The notes under the pieces were generated by a model. It did not search any database, was not told the DNA's origin, and saw nothing but the letters and a program-made list of their open reading frames with translations. Both the position numbers and the translations under genes were made by a program. Shown piece after piece: positions 33,813 to 42,705 of a stretch of 64,000 bases of DNA (its first letter is position 1; each line of letters begins with the position of its first letter). Source of the stretch: Microbacterium sp. AB (GTDB lineage: Bacteria > Actinomycetota > Actinomycetes > Actinomycetales > Microbacteriaceae); the NCBI RefSeq assembly GCF_032878875.1, contig NZ_CP118157.1, positions 1,984,001 to 2,048,000 on the forward strand, in the 5' to 3' direction.

Positions 33813-34451
33813 ATGCGCGTCACGAAACACGAACATGCGACCCTCCGGATCGAGAGGGAGGGGGCGACGCTCGTGATCGATCCGGGAGGTTTCACTCCCC
33901 CGCTGGCCGGTCTCGAGAACGTCGTGGGACTCGTCCTCACGCACGAGCATCCCGACCACTGGACGCCCGAGCACGTCGCCGACCTGCGCGACCGGTTCCC
34001 CGGCATCGTCATCCTCGCCACGCAGGCCGTCGCCGATGCCACGGACGCGTCCGTGATCGTCGTGAGGCCGGGCGACACCGCCACGGCGGGGCCCTTCCGC
34101 CTGGAGTTCTTCGGCGGCACCCACAACGAGATCCACTCGTCCATCCCGCTCGTCGACAATGTGGGCGTGTTCGTCGACGACACGCTCTACTACCCCGGCG
34201 ACTCCTACGCCGTGCCGGAGGGTCGCGACGTCCCGCTCCTCGCTGCTCCCGTCGGCGCGCCGTGGCTGAAGATCGGGGAGGCGATGGACTTCGTGCTCGC
34301 CGTGGGCCCGCGCGAGGCGTTCGGGACGCACGACGTCCCGCTGTCGCGGGAAGGTCTCGGGATGCACCGGGCACGCCTGCGCTGGGCGACGGAGCAGGGC
34401 GGCGGAGTCTTCCACGATCTCGACGCCGGGGAGGCGATCGAGGTCGGCTGA
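33813..34451 (+). CDS. MBL-fold metallo-hydrolase (UlaG-like)
   Basis: 212 residues from ATG 33813; ATG 33807 is two codons earlier. It starts MRVTKHEHATLRIE and has the metal-binding motif LTHEHPDHWTPEHV (HxHxDH) near residue 48, GGTHNEIHSSIP with further metal ligands, and DDTLYYPGDSY. The family includes lactonases and other hydrolases with two zinc or manganese ions; the substrate is unknown. It starts right after the tRNA terminator. Confidence 0.88.
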   Translation: MRVTKHEHATLRIEREGATLVIDPGGFTPPLAGLENVVGLVLTHEHPDHWTPEHVADLRDRFPGIVILATQAVADATDASVIVVRPGDTATAGPFRLEFFGGTHNEIHSSIPLVDNVGVFVDDTLYYPGDSYAVPEGRDVPLLAAPVGAPWLKIGEAMDFVLAVGPREAFGTHDVPLSREGLGMHRARLRWATEQGGGVFHDLDAGEAIEVG

Positions 34452-34523
34452 GGACGCCGGGCGGCGCGACGACGTCTGTGACGTCATGCGACGCCCGCGG
34501 CTCCCGCCTCGCTCCGATGGCGA

Positions 34524-34529
34524 TAGCGT
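34524..34529 (+). promoter_or_regulatory. -10 element for leaderless flavin reductase transcript
   Basis: TAGCGT, 7 nt (CGACGTC), ATG 34537. Confidence 0.6.
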
Positions 34530-34536
34530 CGACGTC

Positions 34537-35112
34537 ATGACCGAAGCCGACTCCTCCCCCTCGCAGCGCGCGGACTCGAGCGCGCCTCGCCCTATCGGCG
34601 CGTCGCTCCCCGCCGACGACTTCAAGGCGCTCTTCCGCGGTCATCCCGGCGGCGTCGCCGTCATCACGGCCGACGACGGCACACGTCCCGTCGCGCTCAC
34701 GGCGACCTCCGTCGCCTCCGTGAACGCCGACCCGCCGCTCCTCCTCTTCTCGATCTCGTCGCAGTCGTCGTCCGCGCCGGTCATCTCCGCCGCGAAGACC
34801 GTCGTGGTGCACCTGCTCGACGCCGACGACATCGACGTCGCGCGCCTGGGCTCCACGAGCGGAGTCGACCGCTTCGCCGACACGTCGACATGGTCGCGGC
34901 TCGTGACCGGGGAGCCCGTCTACAACGGCGTGCGCGCATGGGTGCGCTGTGCCGTCGTCGACCGCACGGACGCCGCCGGGTCGACCGTCGTCATCGCCCA
35001 GGCCCTGCAGTCGTCCATCTCGCGCGACGTCGAGGCCGGCGAGCACGGCAACGCCCTCGTCTACCACAACCGCACCTGGCACCGTCTCGACGAGGGCTCT
35101 CGCCTGGGCTGA
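34537..35112 (+). CDS. Flavin reductase family protein (FMN-binding split barrel)
   Basis: 191 residues. After a disordered Ser-rich N-terminus (1-25), the split-barrel domain shows DDFKALFRGHPGGVAVITA, PVALTATSVASVNADPPLLLF (flavin contact) and the closing GNALVYHNRTWHRL. The family supplies reduced flavin to monooxygenases or acts as a small flavoprotein. No oxygenase partner is adjacent, so the partner is unknown. Confidence 0.88.
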   Translation: MTEADSSPSQRADSSAPRPIGASLPADDFKALFRGHPGGVAVITADDGTRPVALTATSVASVNADPPLLLFSISSQSSSAPVISAAKTVVVHLLDADDIDVARLGSTSGVDRFADTSTWSRLVTGEPVYNGVRAWVRCAVVDRTDAAGSTVVIAQALQSSISRDVEAGEHGNALVYHNRTWHRLDEGSRLG

Positions 35113-35264
35113 CCGCTCGGCGGCCGCACGCGAACCGGCGGGACGCCCTGCTCCGCCGCACGCCGGGCCCATGAGCGTCGGCCCGCGACGTCGGGGGCTG
35201 CCGCGCAGGATCTCTCGCGTGGGCGTGAGGCGCCCTCCCCGCTCCGACCGGCGAGGATAGGGGT

Positions 35265-36023
35265 GTGACCCTTCGCCAGACCCTCATCGCCGATCTCCTG
35301 CGCGGGCGCCGCGCCGAGCTCCAGCCGGAGGACGCGGGGCTCCATCGCGACGACAACCGCAGGGTGCCGGGACTGCGCCGAGAGGAGGTCTCCGCGCTGG
35401 CGGGGATCAACCGCGACTACTACATCAGGCTCGAGCAGGCGCACGGCCATCTTCCCTCGGCGCAGGTGGTCGGCGCCCTTGGCCGGGCGCTGCAGCTCGA
35501 CGTGGACACCCTGGAGTACTTCCAACGGCTCGCCCAGCCGAACGCGACGAGAGCGCTGTCGCGGCGAGAGGGCCTCCCCCAGGGCGCCTTCGAGATCCTG
35601 CGCCTCCTCGAACCGAACCCCGCCTACATCACGAACGGCGTCCACGACGTCCTCGTCGTCAACGCGTCCTGCGCGCAGACGGCGAACGGCTTCCTCGAAG
35701 AGGGCAGGAACCTCCTCGTGGAGGTGTTCGAGCGCGAGCGCGATGCGCCGTTCGGCAACGAGTGGCGCGAGACGGCGAACCGGCTGGTCGACTCCATGCG
35801 CTTCCACACCGTCCCCGAGGACGAGCGGTTCCAGAGCGTCCTGCGGACCCTCCACGAGCGCTATCCGACGTTCCGCGAGATGTGGGCCCGTCAACGTGCG
35901 CGGAAGCTCACGGACGGGACGAGCCTCTTCCACGACACGAGCCGCGGATGGGAGCGGCTCACCTGGCAGACGCTGATCGTGCCGGATCATCCCGACTCGC
36001 TGATGACGGTGATCCACGTCTGA
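35265..36023 (+). CDS. XRE-type regulator with MmyB-like ligand-binding domain
   Basis: 252 residues from GTG 35265. The N-terminal helix-turn-helix (residues 5-75) has the family hallmarks RRVPGLRREEVSALAGINRDYYIRLEQ. The C-terminal MmyB domain (100-250) has FEILRLLEPNPAYITNGVHDVLVVNASC and ends near LTWQTLIVPDHPDS. Related regulators control neighbouring oxidoreductase genes and may bind fatty acids. Its last 65 nt overlap the end of the convergent PucR-type gene. One of three such regulators in the window. Confidence 0.87.
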   Translation: MTLRQTLIADLLRGRRAELQPEDAGLHRDDNRRVPGLRREEVSALAGINRDYYIRLEQAHGHLPSAQVVGALGRALQLDVDTLEYFQRLAQPNATRALSRREGLPQGAFEILRLLEPNPAYITNGVHDVLVVNASCAQTANGFLEEGRNLLVEVFERERDAPFGNEWRETANRLVDSMRFHTVPEDERFQSVLRTLHERYPTFREMWARQRARKLTDGTSLFHDTSRGWERLTWQTLIVPDHPDSLMTVIHV

Positions 36024-36888
36024 GCGCACGCGCGCTCTCCGCGGGATCGCGTCGCCGGAGCAGCTTCAGGACGAGGTGCAGCGTGCTCCGACGAAGACCG
36101 TCCTCGAGCTCCTCGCGCACGACCGGCGGGAGGTTCTCCAGCCGGTAGTACAGCGTCGTGCGATGCACGTGCAGCCGACCGCACGCCTCCGAGACGCGCG
36201 CGCCCGCGTCGAGATAGACCTCCACCGTCTCGAGCTGCGGGGCGTCGTCGGCGATCCAGAGGGCGAACGCCCCCGGTGAGGCACGGCGCAGCACGCCCAG
36301 CGGCACGTCGTCGTTCCGAGAGAGGAGCAGCTGAACGCCCGCGGGGAGAGGATCGATCCCCCGACCGCGCCCATCGACCCCGTGCGCGGGCCGGATGCCG
36401 AGAAGGGCCTCCTCGGCGGCGGGGAGGAGGTCGTCATCGTCCGGCCGGAGGGTCGCGGTCCCGACGAGGACCTCCGGATGACCTCGTCGACGCGCCCCCG
36501 CGCGGATCGCGTCGTCGGCTCTGCTCGACGAACAGACCAGCACGGGAGAGCCTGCGAGCTCTCCGACGCGCCAGAGCGCCCCTCTGCCGTCCGTCTGCAG
36601 GGCGATGCCGAGGGCCCGCAGGACATCCGTCCGGGCTCCGCCGAGCACGGAGACGGTGAGCTCCTCCGACGGGGCGAGCCAGCGGCGGCCGCGCGCCTCC
36701 TCGAGCGCGCGTTCCCGGAGGGCCGGCTCCTCGTCGAGAAGACGGCGGAAGACCGAGGTCCTCGCCCGGGGAACGCCCGCAGGGCTCCCTCCGACGAGGC
36801 CCGCACGAGACGGTGCGCGCCCGGGGGCCCTGGTGCGCCCGGGAGCCCGCGGGCGCCCCGGGTCCGAGATCACGCCCGTCTCCGCCAT
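35959..36888 (-). CDS. PucR-type helix-turn-helix regulator
   Basis: About 309 residues from ATG 36888. The N-terminal part is Arg/Gly/Pro-rich, the middle has no recognised domain, and residues 220-280 carry the PucR C-terminal helix-turn-helix (VEVYLDAGARVSEACGRLHV, HRTTLYYRLENLP). The final 30 residues are Arg/Ser/Asp-rich and are encoded opposite the end of the XRE gene (65-nt overlap), longer than expected. A 3' frameshift or late stop loss is possible. The start is uncertain, since the frame is open to 37131. Confidence 0.75.
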   Translation of the reverse strand: MAETGVISDPGRPRAPGRTRAPGRAPSRAGLVGGSPAGVPRARTSVFRRLLDEEPALRERALEEARGRRWLAPSEELTVSVLGGARTDVLRALGIALQTDGRGALWRVGELAGSPVLVCSSSRADDAIRAGARRRGHPEVLVGTATLRPDDDDLLPAAEEALLGIRPAHGVDGRGRGIDPLPAGVQLLLSRNDDVPLGVLRRASPGAFALWIADDAPQLETVEVYLDAGARVSEACGRLHVHRTTLYYRLENLPPVVREELEDGLRRSTLHLVLKLLRRRDPAESARALRRGSPSSASRDDPARSASAR

Positions 36889-37154
36889 GCCGCCCCTGTT
36901 CCCGAGCACGCGCCTCCGCAGGCGCGTGTCTGATCCCTCTGAAGCTATGCGGTCCGGGCGCCGGGGGCGTGCCCCTGCCGCACCCACCCACAGCGCGGCC
37001 TCGCGGGCGTGCGCGGCTTTTCGACAATCATCGGAAACCGGCCGCCAGCCGCGCAGGCCGGTCACGCCGTGCAGGCCCGGGATCATGCGGGAGGAGACGC
37101 CCGACGATCCCCCGGCGCCGAACGAGCGCACCGCGTCGCGGTGCGAGAACGACC

Positions 37155-37160
37155 TACCGT
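37155..37160 (+). promoter_or_regulatory. -10 element for leaderless transcript of the 105-aa gene
   Basis: TACCGT, 6 nt (GGCGGC), ATG 37167. Confidence 0.6.
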
Positions 37161-37166
37161 GGCGGC

Positions 37167-37484
37167 ATGGGCGTCTTCTACTACGGCGCGGAGGCCTCCG
37201 CGCTCCACATCGACGATCGCGCGCTCGCGCACCTGAAGGTCGTCATCGTCAGCAAGCTCCGCCGCAACGAGAGCTTCGCCGTCTCATGGTCCCATCCCGA
37301 GGAGGACGGCTCCGGACGGAGCACCCTCTGGATGCATCCCGCCATCCCCATCCGGTTCGCCTTCGACGAGCCGGAGGCCCCGCCCCTCAACCGGGAGTGG
37401 CTCGAGGAGCTCGCCGTCTCGGCCAACGCCCTCGGGGGGATCCAGCTCGTCGAGGAGCACATCGCGCCGGGCAGGAACGGCTGA
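37167..37484 (+). CDS. DUF7882-type small protein (often mislabelled ATP-dependent DNA ligase)
   Basis: 105 residues starting MGVFYYGAEA, with IDDRALAHLKVVIVSKLRRN, SFAVSWSHPEEDGSGRSTLW and HPAIPIRFAFDEPEAPPLN. Short proteins with this exact layout are widespread in Microbacteriaceae and are frequently called DNA ligase by database carry-over. They lack any ligase motif (no KxDG) and are far too short. Real function unknown. Genomes often carry several paralogues; one is seen here. Confidence 0.82.
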   Translation: MGVFYYGAEASALHIDDRALAHLKVVIVSKLRRNESFAVSWSHPEEDGSGRSTLWMHPAIPIRFAFDEPEAPPLNREWLEELAVSANALGGIQLVEEHIAPGRNG

Positions 37485-37517
37485 CGTCGCGCCCGGCGGA
37501 TCCGGGGCCGCAGCACC

Positions 37518-37970
37518 TCAGCCGACGTCTCCGCGCCAGGCCCCCGTCTCCGAGCCGCGGGACTCGATGAACTCCTTGAACTTCGCCAGGTCCTTCTTCA
37601 CGGCCCGATCGTCGAACCCGAGCGCGGCGCCCACCGTCTCCACGGCGCCGGTCGGCTCCCAGTCGAGCTGCACGGTGACCCGCGTCGTGGCGTCGGAGAG
37701 CTTGTGGAAGGTCACGACGCCCGCATGGTCGGCGTCTCCGGACACGCTCGTCCATGCGACGCGCTCGTCCGGGTGCTGTTCGGTGATCTTCGCGGTGAAC
37801 GCCCGCTCGGCGCCGCCGATGGTGACCTTCCATGCGAGCGTCTCATCGTCGATCTGACGGATCGACTCGACGAAGTCGAGGAACTGCGGGAACTCCTCGA
37901 ACTGGGTCCACTGGTTGTACGCCGTCGTCACGTCCACGTCGACGTCGATCGTCTCGATGATGCGAGCCAT
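37518..37970 (-). CDS. SRPBCC family protein (polyketide cyclase/dehydrase-like)
   Basis: 150 residues from ATG 37970 behind AAGGAG. The START-like fold shows RIIETIDVDVDVTTAYNQWT, FEEFPQFLDFVESIRQIDD, DERVAWTSVSGDADHAG and RVTVQLDWEP. In actinobacteria this family often accompanies stress and membrane genes; it may bind a lipid or quinone. It sits with YihY, an alcohol dehydrogenase and manganese catalase. Confidence 0.88.
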   Translation of the reverse strand: MARIIETIDVDVDVTTAYNQWTQFEEFPQFLDFVESIRQIDDETLAWKVTIGGAERAFTAKITEQHPDERVAWTSVSGDADHAGVVTFHKLSDATTRVTVQLDWEPTGAVETVGAALGFDDRAVKKDLAKFKEFIESRGSETGAWRGDVG

Positions 37971-38116
37971 GAGGTCTCCTTCACTGATCGGTGCGTTGCA
38001 TCTGTTCACGTGCCCGTCCATCGTGCGCACACGGCCCGCGTCGCCTGAAGGGGGTTGCGGACCGGCATGGCCTCGAGTATCCGGACCGCCCGGGCGCCGA
38101 GCCTCCGTCGTCGCAG

Positions 38117-39181
38117 TCAGGAGTCGTCGCGATCTCGTCGCCCCCGGATGCGGCGTCCTTCGGCGAGGTCCTTCTCCTCGGCCTCCCGCGCCTTGTCGAT
38201 CCGCTTGGTGTCGCGCGGCGGCAGCTGGATGGTCTCCTCGGCGACGATCCCGGCCTGCAGCTCGCGTCCGCGCTCGAGCTCGGCGTCGAACTCCGCTCCG
38301 AAGAGGAGGGCGATGTTGGCGATCCAGAGCCAGAGGAGGAACACGATCACCCCGGCGAGGGATCCGTAGGTCCTGTCGTAGTTCGAGAAGTTGGACACGT
38401 AGAACGCGAACCCGAGCGTCGCGCAGACGAGCAGCACGATCGCGAGAAGCGCTCCCAGGCTGATCCAGCGGAACTTCGGCTGCCGGGCGTTGGGGGTGAA
38501 GTAGTAGAGGATCGCGAGGACGAGGACGACGATGAACGCCAGGACCGGCCACTTCGCGATCTGCCAGACCAGGAGCCCGGTCTCGCCGACGCCGAGCATC
38601 TCGCCGACGGCCTGGGCGATGGGCCCCGAGATCACCAGCAGGATCGCCGCGACGGCGATCAGCGCGATCGACACGACGGTGACGAGGAGCTGCGTCGGCT
38701 TCAGCTTCCAGAACGGGCGCCCCTCCTCGATCTCGTAGATCCGGTTCATCGCGCGGCCGAACGCGCCCACGTATCCCGACGCGGACCACACGGCCAGGAC
38801 GAGTCCGCTCACGAGCGCGAACCCCGCCGCCGGGGAGCTCGCGATCTCCTCGATGGGTCCTCGGAGCAGGTCCACGGCGTCCCCTGGCGCCACCGCCCCC
38901 GCGATCTCGAGCACGGCGTCGGCGACCTGCTGTCCCTGCCCGACGACGCCCAGCAGCGAGAAGATCGCGATGAGCGCGGGGAACAGCGACAGCACGCTGT
39001 AGTAGGTCAGGCTCGCCGCGATGTCGGTGCACTGGTCCGACGAGAACTCGCGCACCGACTTCTTCAGCACGTACCGCCACGACGGCGCCTCGATCTCGGT
39101 CGGCGAATCCGGCTTCGCGTCATGCTCGGGCTCCGGCGCGTCCGCCTTGGACCGCTTCCGCGCCCCGAAGATCCCTCTCAT
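38117..39181 (-). CDS. YihY/BrkB family membrane protein
   Basis: 354 residues. A charged N-terminus (1-35) precedes six membrane helices with the family motifs DIAASLTYYSVLSLFPALIA, LAVWSASGYVGAFGRAMNRI and YGSLAGVIVFLLWLWIANIA. The tail is Glu/Lys/Arg-rich with heptad-like spacing. The family was once called ribonuclease BN by error; its function is unknown. Confidence 0.92.
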   Translation of the reverse strand: MRGIFGARKRSKADAPEPEHDAKPDSPTEIEAPSWRYVLKKSVREFSSDQCTDIAASLTYYSVLSLFPALIAIFSLLGVVGQGQQVADAVLEIAGAVAPGDAVDLLRGPIEEIASSPAAGFALVSGLVLAVWSASGYVGAFGRAMNRIYEIEEGRPFWKLKPTQLLVTVVSIALIAVAAILLVISGPIAQAVGEMLGVGETGLLVWQIAKWPVLAFIVVLVLAILYYFTPNARQPKFRWISLGALLAIVLLVCATLGFAFYVSNFSNYDRTYGSLAGVIVFLLWLWIANIALLFGAEFDAELERGRELQAGIVAEETIQLPPRDTKRIDKAREAEEKDLAEGRRIRGRRDRDDS

Positions 39182-39323
39182 GCGCTTCTCCCTTCGGCCG
39201 GGCGGGACGTGCTCCGTGCCCGCTCACGATGTAACGCGCTCGGACGGCCATCCGTCCGCGGGTTGACGGCGGTGACGCCGTCGTGGCAGGAGGATGCGAG
39301 AGCCGCCGCCCGCAGGCCGGCGA

Positions 39324-40502
39324 TCACGCCGGCCTCAGCACGACTTTGACGCATCCGTCCGTCTTCTTCTGGAACGTCTCGTACAGCTGCGGCCCGTCGT
39401 CGATGCCTCCACGGTGGGTCACGAGGTCCTCCGTTCCGAGGACGTCGCCGTCCGCCTCGACGAGCGGGATCAGGGTGTCCGTCCACCGCTTCACGTTGCA
39501 CTGCCCCATGCGAAGCGCGATCTGCTTGTCGAACATCGTCTTCATGGGCATGGGGTCGGCGTCGCCCGCGTAGACGCCGGCGAGCGATACCGTCCCGCCA
39601 CGTCGCGCGAGATCGATCGCACTGTGAAGCGCGCCGAGACGATCCAGGCCCGCATGCTCCATGAGCGGCCGCGCGACCGACGAGGGGAGCTTGCCGATCG
39701 CCGAATGCAGCCCATGGACGAGGGGCGTCCCGTGCGCCTCCATGCCGACGGCGTCCACCACCGAGTCCGCGCCGCGGCCGTCCGTCTCGTCGAGCACGCG
39801 ATCCCGCAGCTCGGCGTCGTCCTCGAGCACATGCACGCCGTATCGGCGCGCGAGCTCCTGCCGCTCGGGCACCGTGTCCACGCCGATCACCTGATGGCCG
39901 AGGTGCACGCCCACACGTGCGGCGAACTGTCCCACCGGCCCCAGTCCGAGGACGACGAGGGTGCCTCCTGCCGGGACGTCGGCGTACCGGACGGCCTGCC
40001 ACGCCGTGGGCAGGATGTCGCTGAGGAAGAGATACCGCTCGTCGGGAAGCTCGTCGGCCACGCGGATCGTGTTGTGGTCGGCGAGCGGCACGCGCAGGAG
40101 CTCCGCCTGTCCTCCCGGCACCTGTCCGTAGAGCTTCGTGTACCCGAAGAGCGCGGCGCCGGATCCGTGCTCCCGCACCTGCGTCGTCTCGCACTGCGAC
40201 TGCAGGCCGCGCAGGCACATGAAGCACTCCCCGCACGCGATGTTGAACGGCACGACCACCCGTTGTCCGGGAGAGATCCCTCGGACGTCCTCTCCCACCT
40301 CCACGACGACGCCCATGGCTTCGTGTCCCAGGATGTCGCCGCGGTCGAGGAACGGGCCCATCACCTCGTAGAGGTGGAGATCCGATCCGCAGATCGCCGT
40401 GGACGTGATCCGCACGATCGCGTCCGTCGCCCGTTCGATCCGCGGATCCGGGACCGTCGACGCCTCGATCCTCCGTCGTCCCTGCCAGGTGAGAGCTCGC
40501 AT
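39324..40502 (-). CDS. Zinc-dependent alcohol dehydrogenase, formaldehyde-dehydrogenase-like
   Basis: 392 residues, medium-chain dehydrogenase. Catalytic zinc ligands lie in ICGSDLHLYE and GHEAMGVVVE, structural zinc cysteines in CGECFMCLRGLQSQC, and the NAD-binding loop in VLGLGPVGQFAARVGVHLG. The long insert after residue 250 (GADSVVDAVGMEAHGTP) fits the glutathione-independent formaldehyde dehydrogenase branch. ATG 40502 follows AAAGGACGG. It is divergent from the manganese catalase. Confidence 0.9.
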   Translation of the reverse strand: MRALTWQGRRRIEASTVPDPRIERATDAIVRITSTAICGSDLHLYEVMGPFLDRGDILGHEAMGVVVEVGEDVRGISPGQRVVVPFNIACGECFMCLRGLQSQCETTQVREHGSGAALFGYTKLYGQVPGGQAELLRVPLADHNTIRVADELPDERYLFLSDILPTAWQAVRYADVPAGGTLVVLGLGPVGQFAARVGVHLGHQVIGVDTVPERQELARRYGVHVLEDDAELRDRVLDETDGRGADSVVDAVGMEAHGTPLVHGLHSAIGKLPSSVARPLMEHAGLDRLGALHSAIDLARRGGTVSLAGVYAGDADPMPMKTMFDKQIALRMGQCNVKRWTDTLIPLVEADGDVLGTEDLVTHRGGIDDGPQLYETFQKKTDGCVKVVLRPA

Positions 40503-40692
40503 CGTCCGTCCTTTCGTCGCTGACCATCCTCGACGGCGGGCGCACGGCGGCGCAGGGGGCTTGACAGGGCCGTCCCTCGGACGAGAGGGCGAGTGTACGC
40601 CGTGCTCCCGTCCCCGTCGAGGGGGATCACATCGGCGATGGGCGACCGCAGGCTGACGTCGAGAACACTCGCTTTCGCCTCCGGAGGATCAC

Positions 40693-41643
40693 ATGTACTT
40701 CCACGTGCAGCAGCTCATCAACCCGATCGTGCAGGACGAGCCCGATCCCGCGGCCGCCAACGCCCTGCAGGAGGGCCTGGGCGGACAGTTCGGCGAGATG
40801 CGGACGATGATCCAGTACCTCTTCCAGAGCATCAACTTCCGCGGAGCGTCGGCCAAGCCCTACCGGGACCTCATCCAGGGGATCGGCACGGAGGAGATCA
40901 GCCACGTCGAGCTGATCGGCACGACCATCGCCCGGCTGCTCGACGGGTCGCCGAGCTACAGCGGCAAGAAGGGCGACCCGGTCGACGAGCCGGGAGCAGG
41001 CGGCGCGGTCCCGCTTCAGATCGCGCTCGACGAGGGCAACATCCACCACTACCTCGTCGGGGCACAGGGCGCGCTGCCCGTCGACGCCGCGGGCAATCCC
41101 TGGAGCGGCAGCTACGTCTACAACTCCGGAAACCTCGTCCTGGACCTTCTCTACAACCTGATGCTGGAGTCCACGGGCCGCCTGCAGAAGTGCCGTCTGT
41201 ACGAGATGACCGCCAACAAGACGGCCCGGTCGACCATCTCCTATCTGATCGTGCGCGATCAGGCGCACGAGAACGGATACGCGAAGGCCCTGGAGACGCT
41301 CGGAGTGAACTGGCGGACCGCCCTGCCGATCCCGAAGACGAACGCGGAGCGGTTCCCCGAGGTCAAGCGCCTCGTCGATCTCGGTCTCCAGAGCAAGCAG
41401 TACACGTTCGATCTGACCGCCGAGTCGGAGGCCGGCCGGATCTTCCAGGGCGCCTCCCCCTCGAACGACGGGACCGATCTCGACGCCTCGGAGCAGGCGC
41501 CGGACGGCGTGCCGTCGGAGATCGCGCCCGAGCGCCCGGAGGAGTTCTCCCCCGGCGCCGACGCCGAGCTGCGCAAGCTGATCGAAGCGGCGGCCGCGCT
41601 GGAGCTGGCGGACATCGACATGACGTTCGGAGCGCTGAAGTGA
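40693..41643 (+). CDS. Manganese catalase
   Basis: Breaks down hydrogen peroxide with a di-manganese centre, cytoplasmic. The 316 residues show the start MYFHVQQLINPIVQDEPD. Metal-site motifs are FGEMRTMIQYLFQS, TEEISHVELIGTTIARLL and NLVLDLLYNLMLESTGRLQK, with RSTISYLIVRDQAHENGYAK after them. The C-terminal 70 residues are acidic and low in complexity. Its stop overlaps the GTG of the F420-type oxidoreductase (GTGA), so the two are coupled. Confidence 0.95.
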   Translation: MYFHVQQLINPIVQDEPDPAAANALQEGLGGQFGEMRTMIQYLFQSINFRGASAKPYRDLIQGIGTEEISHVELIGTTIARLLDGSPSYSGKKGDPVDEPGAGGAVPLQIALDEGNIHHYLVGAQGALPVDAAGNPWSGSYVYNSGNLVLDLLYNLMLESTGRLQKCRLYEMTANKTARSTISYLIVRDQAHENGYAKALETLGVNWRTALPIPKTNAERFPEVKRLVDLGLQSKQYTFDLTAESEAGRIFQGASPSNDGTDLDASEQAPDGVPSEIAPERPEEFSPGADAELRKLIEAAAALELADIDMTFGALK

Positions 41644-42611
41644 CGCGGTTCGGCTACACGCTGATGACGGAGCAGAGCGGGCCGCGGGAGCTCGTCGGCT
41701 ACGCGGCCGGCGCGGAGTCGGCGGGATTCGACTTCCTCGCCTCCAGCGACCACTACTCGCCGTGGCTCGTGAGCCAGGGCCACGCCCCCTACGCGTGGAC
41801 GGTCCTCGGCGCGGTCGCGCAGGCGACATCGAGCGTCGAGCTCATGACATATGTCACCTGCCCCACGATCCGCTACCACCCCGCGGTCGTCGCGCAGAAG
41901 GCGGCGACGCTGCAGATCCTCTCCGACAACCGGTTCACGCTCGGCCTCGGCTCCGGCGAGAACCTGAACGAGCACGTCGTCGGCGAAGGCTGGCCCGCCG
42001 TGCACGCCCGCCAGGACATGCTCGTCGAGGCGATCGAGATCATCCGCACTCTCCACGAGGGCGATCTCGTGACCTACGACGGCGAGTACTTCCGCGTCGA
42101 CTCCGCCCGGGTGTGGGATGCGCCGGACGCCGGGGTGCCGATCGGAGTCGCCGTCTCCGGCGAGAGCTCGATCGCCCGGTTCGCCCCGCTCGGCGACCAC
42201 CTCATCACGACCGAGCCGGACGCGCAGCTGGTCAAGGCGTGGGACGACGCGCAGGGCGGCGCGGCCGCCTCGCGCAAGATCGGACAGGTCCCGATCAGCT
42301 GGGATCCGGACGAGGGAACGGCGATCGCCCGTGCCCACGACCAGTTCCGCTGGTTCGCGGGAGGCTGGGCCGTCAACGCGGACCTTCCGACGCCCGCGGG
42401 CTTCTCCGGCGCGAGTCAGTTCGTCCGCCCGGAGGACGTGGCCGAGTCGATCGCGTGCGGCCCCGACCTCGACGCCCTCGCCGAGAGCGTACGGCCGTTC
42501 GTGGACGCCGGCTTCACCGATGTCGCGATCGTGCAGGTCGGCGACGAGCAGCAGGAGCGCTTCGTGGCGGACGTGGCCGAGCCGCTCCTGGAGAGGCTGC
42601 GCGCGCTCTGA
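41640..42611 (+). CDS. LLM-class oxidoreductase, probably F420-dependent (G6PD-related subfamily)
   Basis: 323 residues from GTG 41640. TIM-barrel luciferase-like protein with FGYTLMTEQSGPRELVGYA, FDFLASSDHYSPWLVSQGHA, VELMTYVTCPTIRYHPAVVA, LGLGSGENLNEHVVG and the C-terminal QFVRPEDVAESIACGPD. These match the F420-dependent subfamily related to glucose-6-phosphate dehydrogenase, in which F420 is reduced or used for reductions. The genome can make F420 (cofD at 14982). Coupling to catalase suggests redox-stress use; the substrate is unknown. Confidence 0.88.
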   Translation: MTRFGYTLMTEQSGPRELVGYAAGAESAGFDFLASSDHYSPWLVSQGHAPYAWTVLGAVAQATSSVELMTYVTCPTIRYHPAVVAQKAATLQILSDNRFTLGLGSGENLNEHVVGEGWPAVHARQDMLVEAIEIIRTLHEGDLVTYDGEYFRVDSARVWDAPDAGVPIGVAVSGESSIARFAPLGDHLITTEPDAQLVKAWDDAQGGAAASRKIGQVPISWDPDEGTAIARAHDQFRWFAGGWAVNADLPTPAGFSGASQFVRPEDVAESIACGPDLDALAESVRPFVDAGFTDVAIVQVGDEQQERFVADVAEPLLERLRAL

Positions 42612-42693
42612 TCGCGACTCCGCCCCGATCCGTCGTGTGCAAGCAGAACGCCGCGGGGCCCGCAACCCCCTCCCGTTCCCGGCGGTTCGCTCG

Positions 42694-42699
42694 TAGTCT
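42694..42699 (+). promoter_or_regulatory. -10 element for leaderless DUF3072 transcript
   Basis: TAGTCT, 6 nt (CGCGAC), ATG 42706. Confidence 0.6.
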
Positions 42700-42705
42700 C
42701 GCGAC

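Noticed and set aside
37130..37142. ACCGCG-T-CGCGGT palindrome upstream of the 105-aa gene
   Set aside because: Short GC-only dyads of this kind are expected by chance at this base composition.
40561..40589. TTGACA and a CCCTC/GAGGG dyad before the manganese catalase
   Set aside because: No -10 at a usable distance from the TTGACA and the dyad is short; not strong enough to call a promoter or operator.
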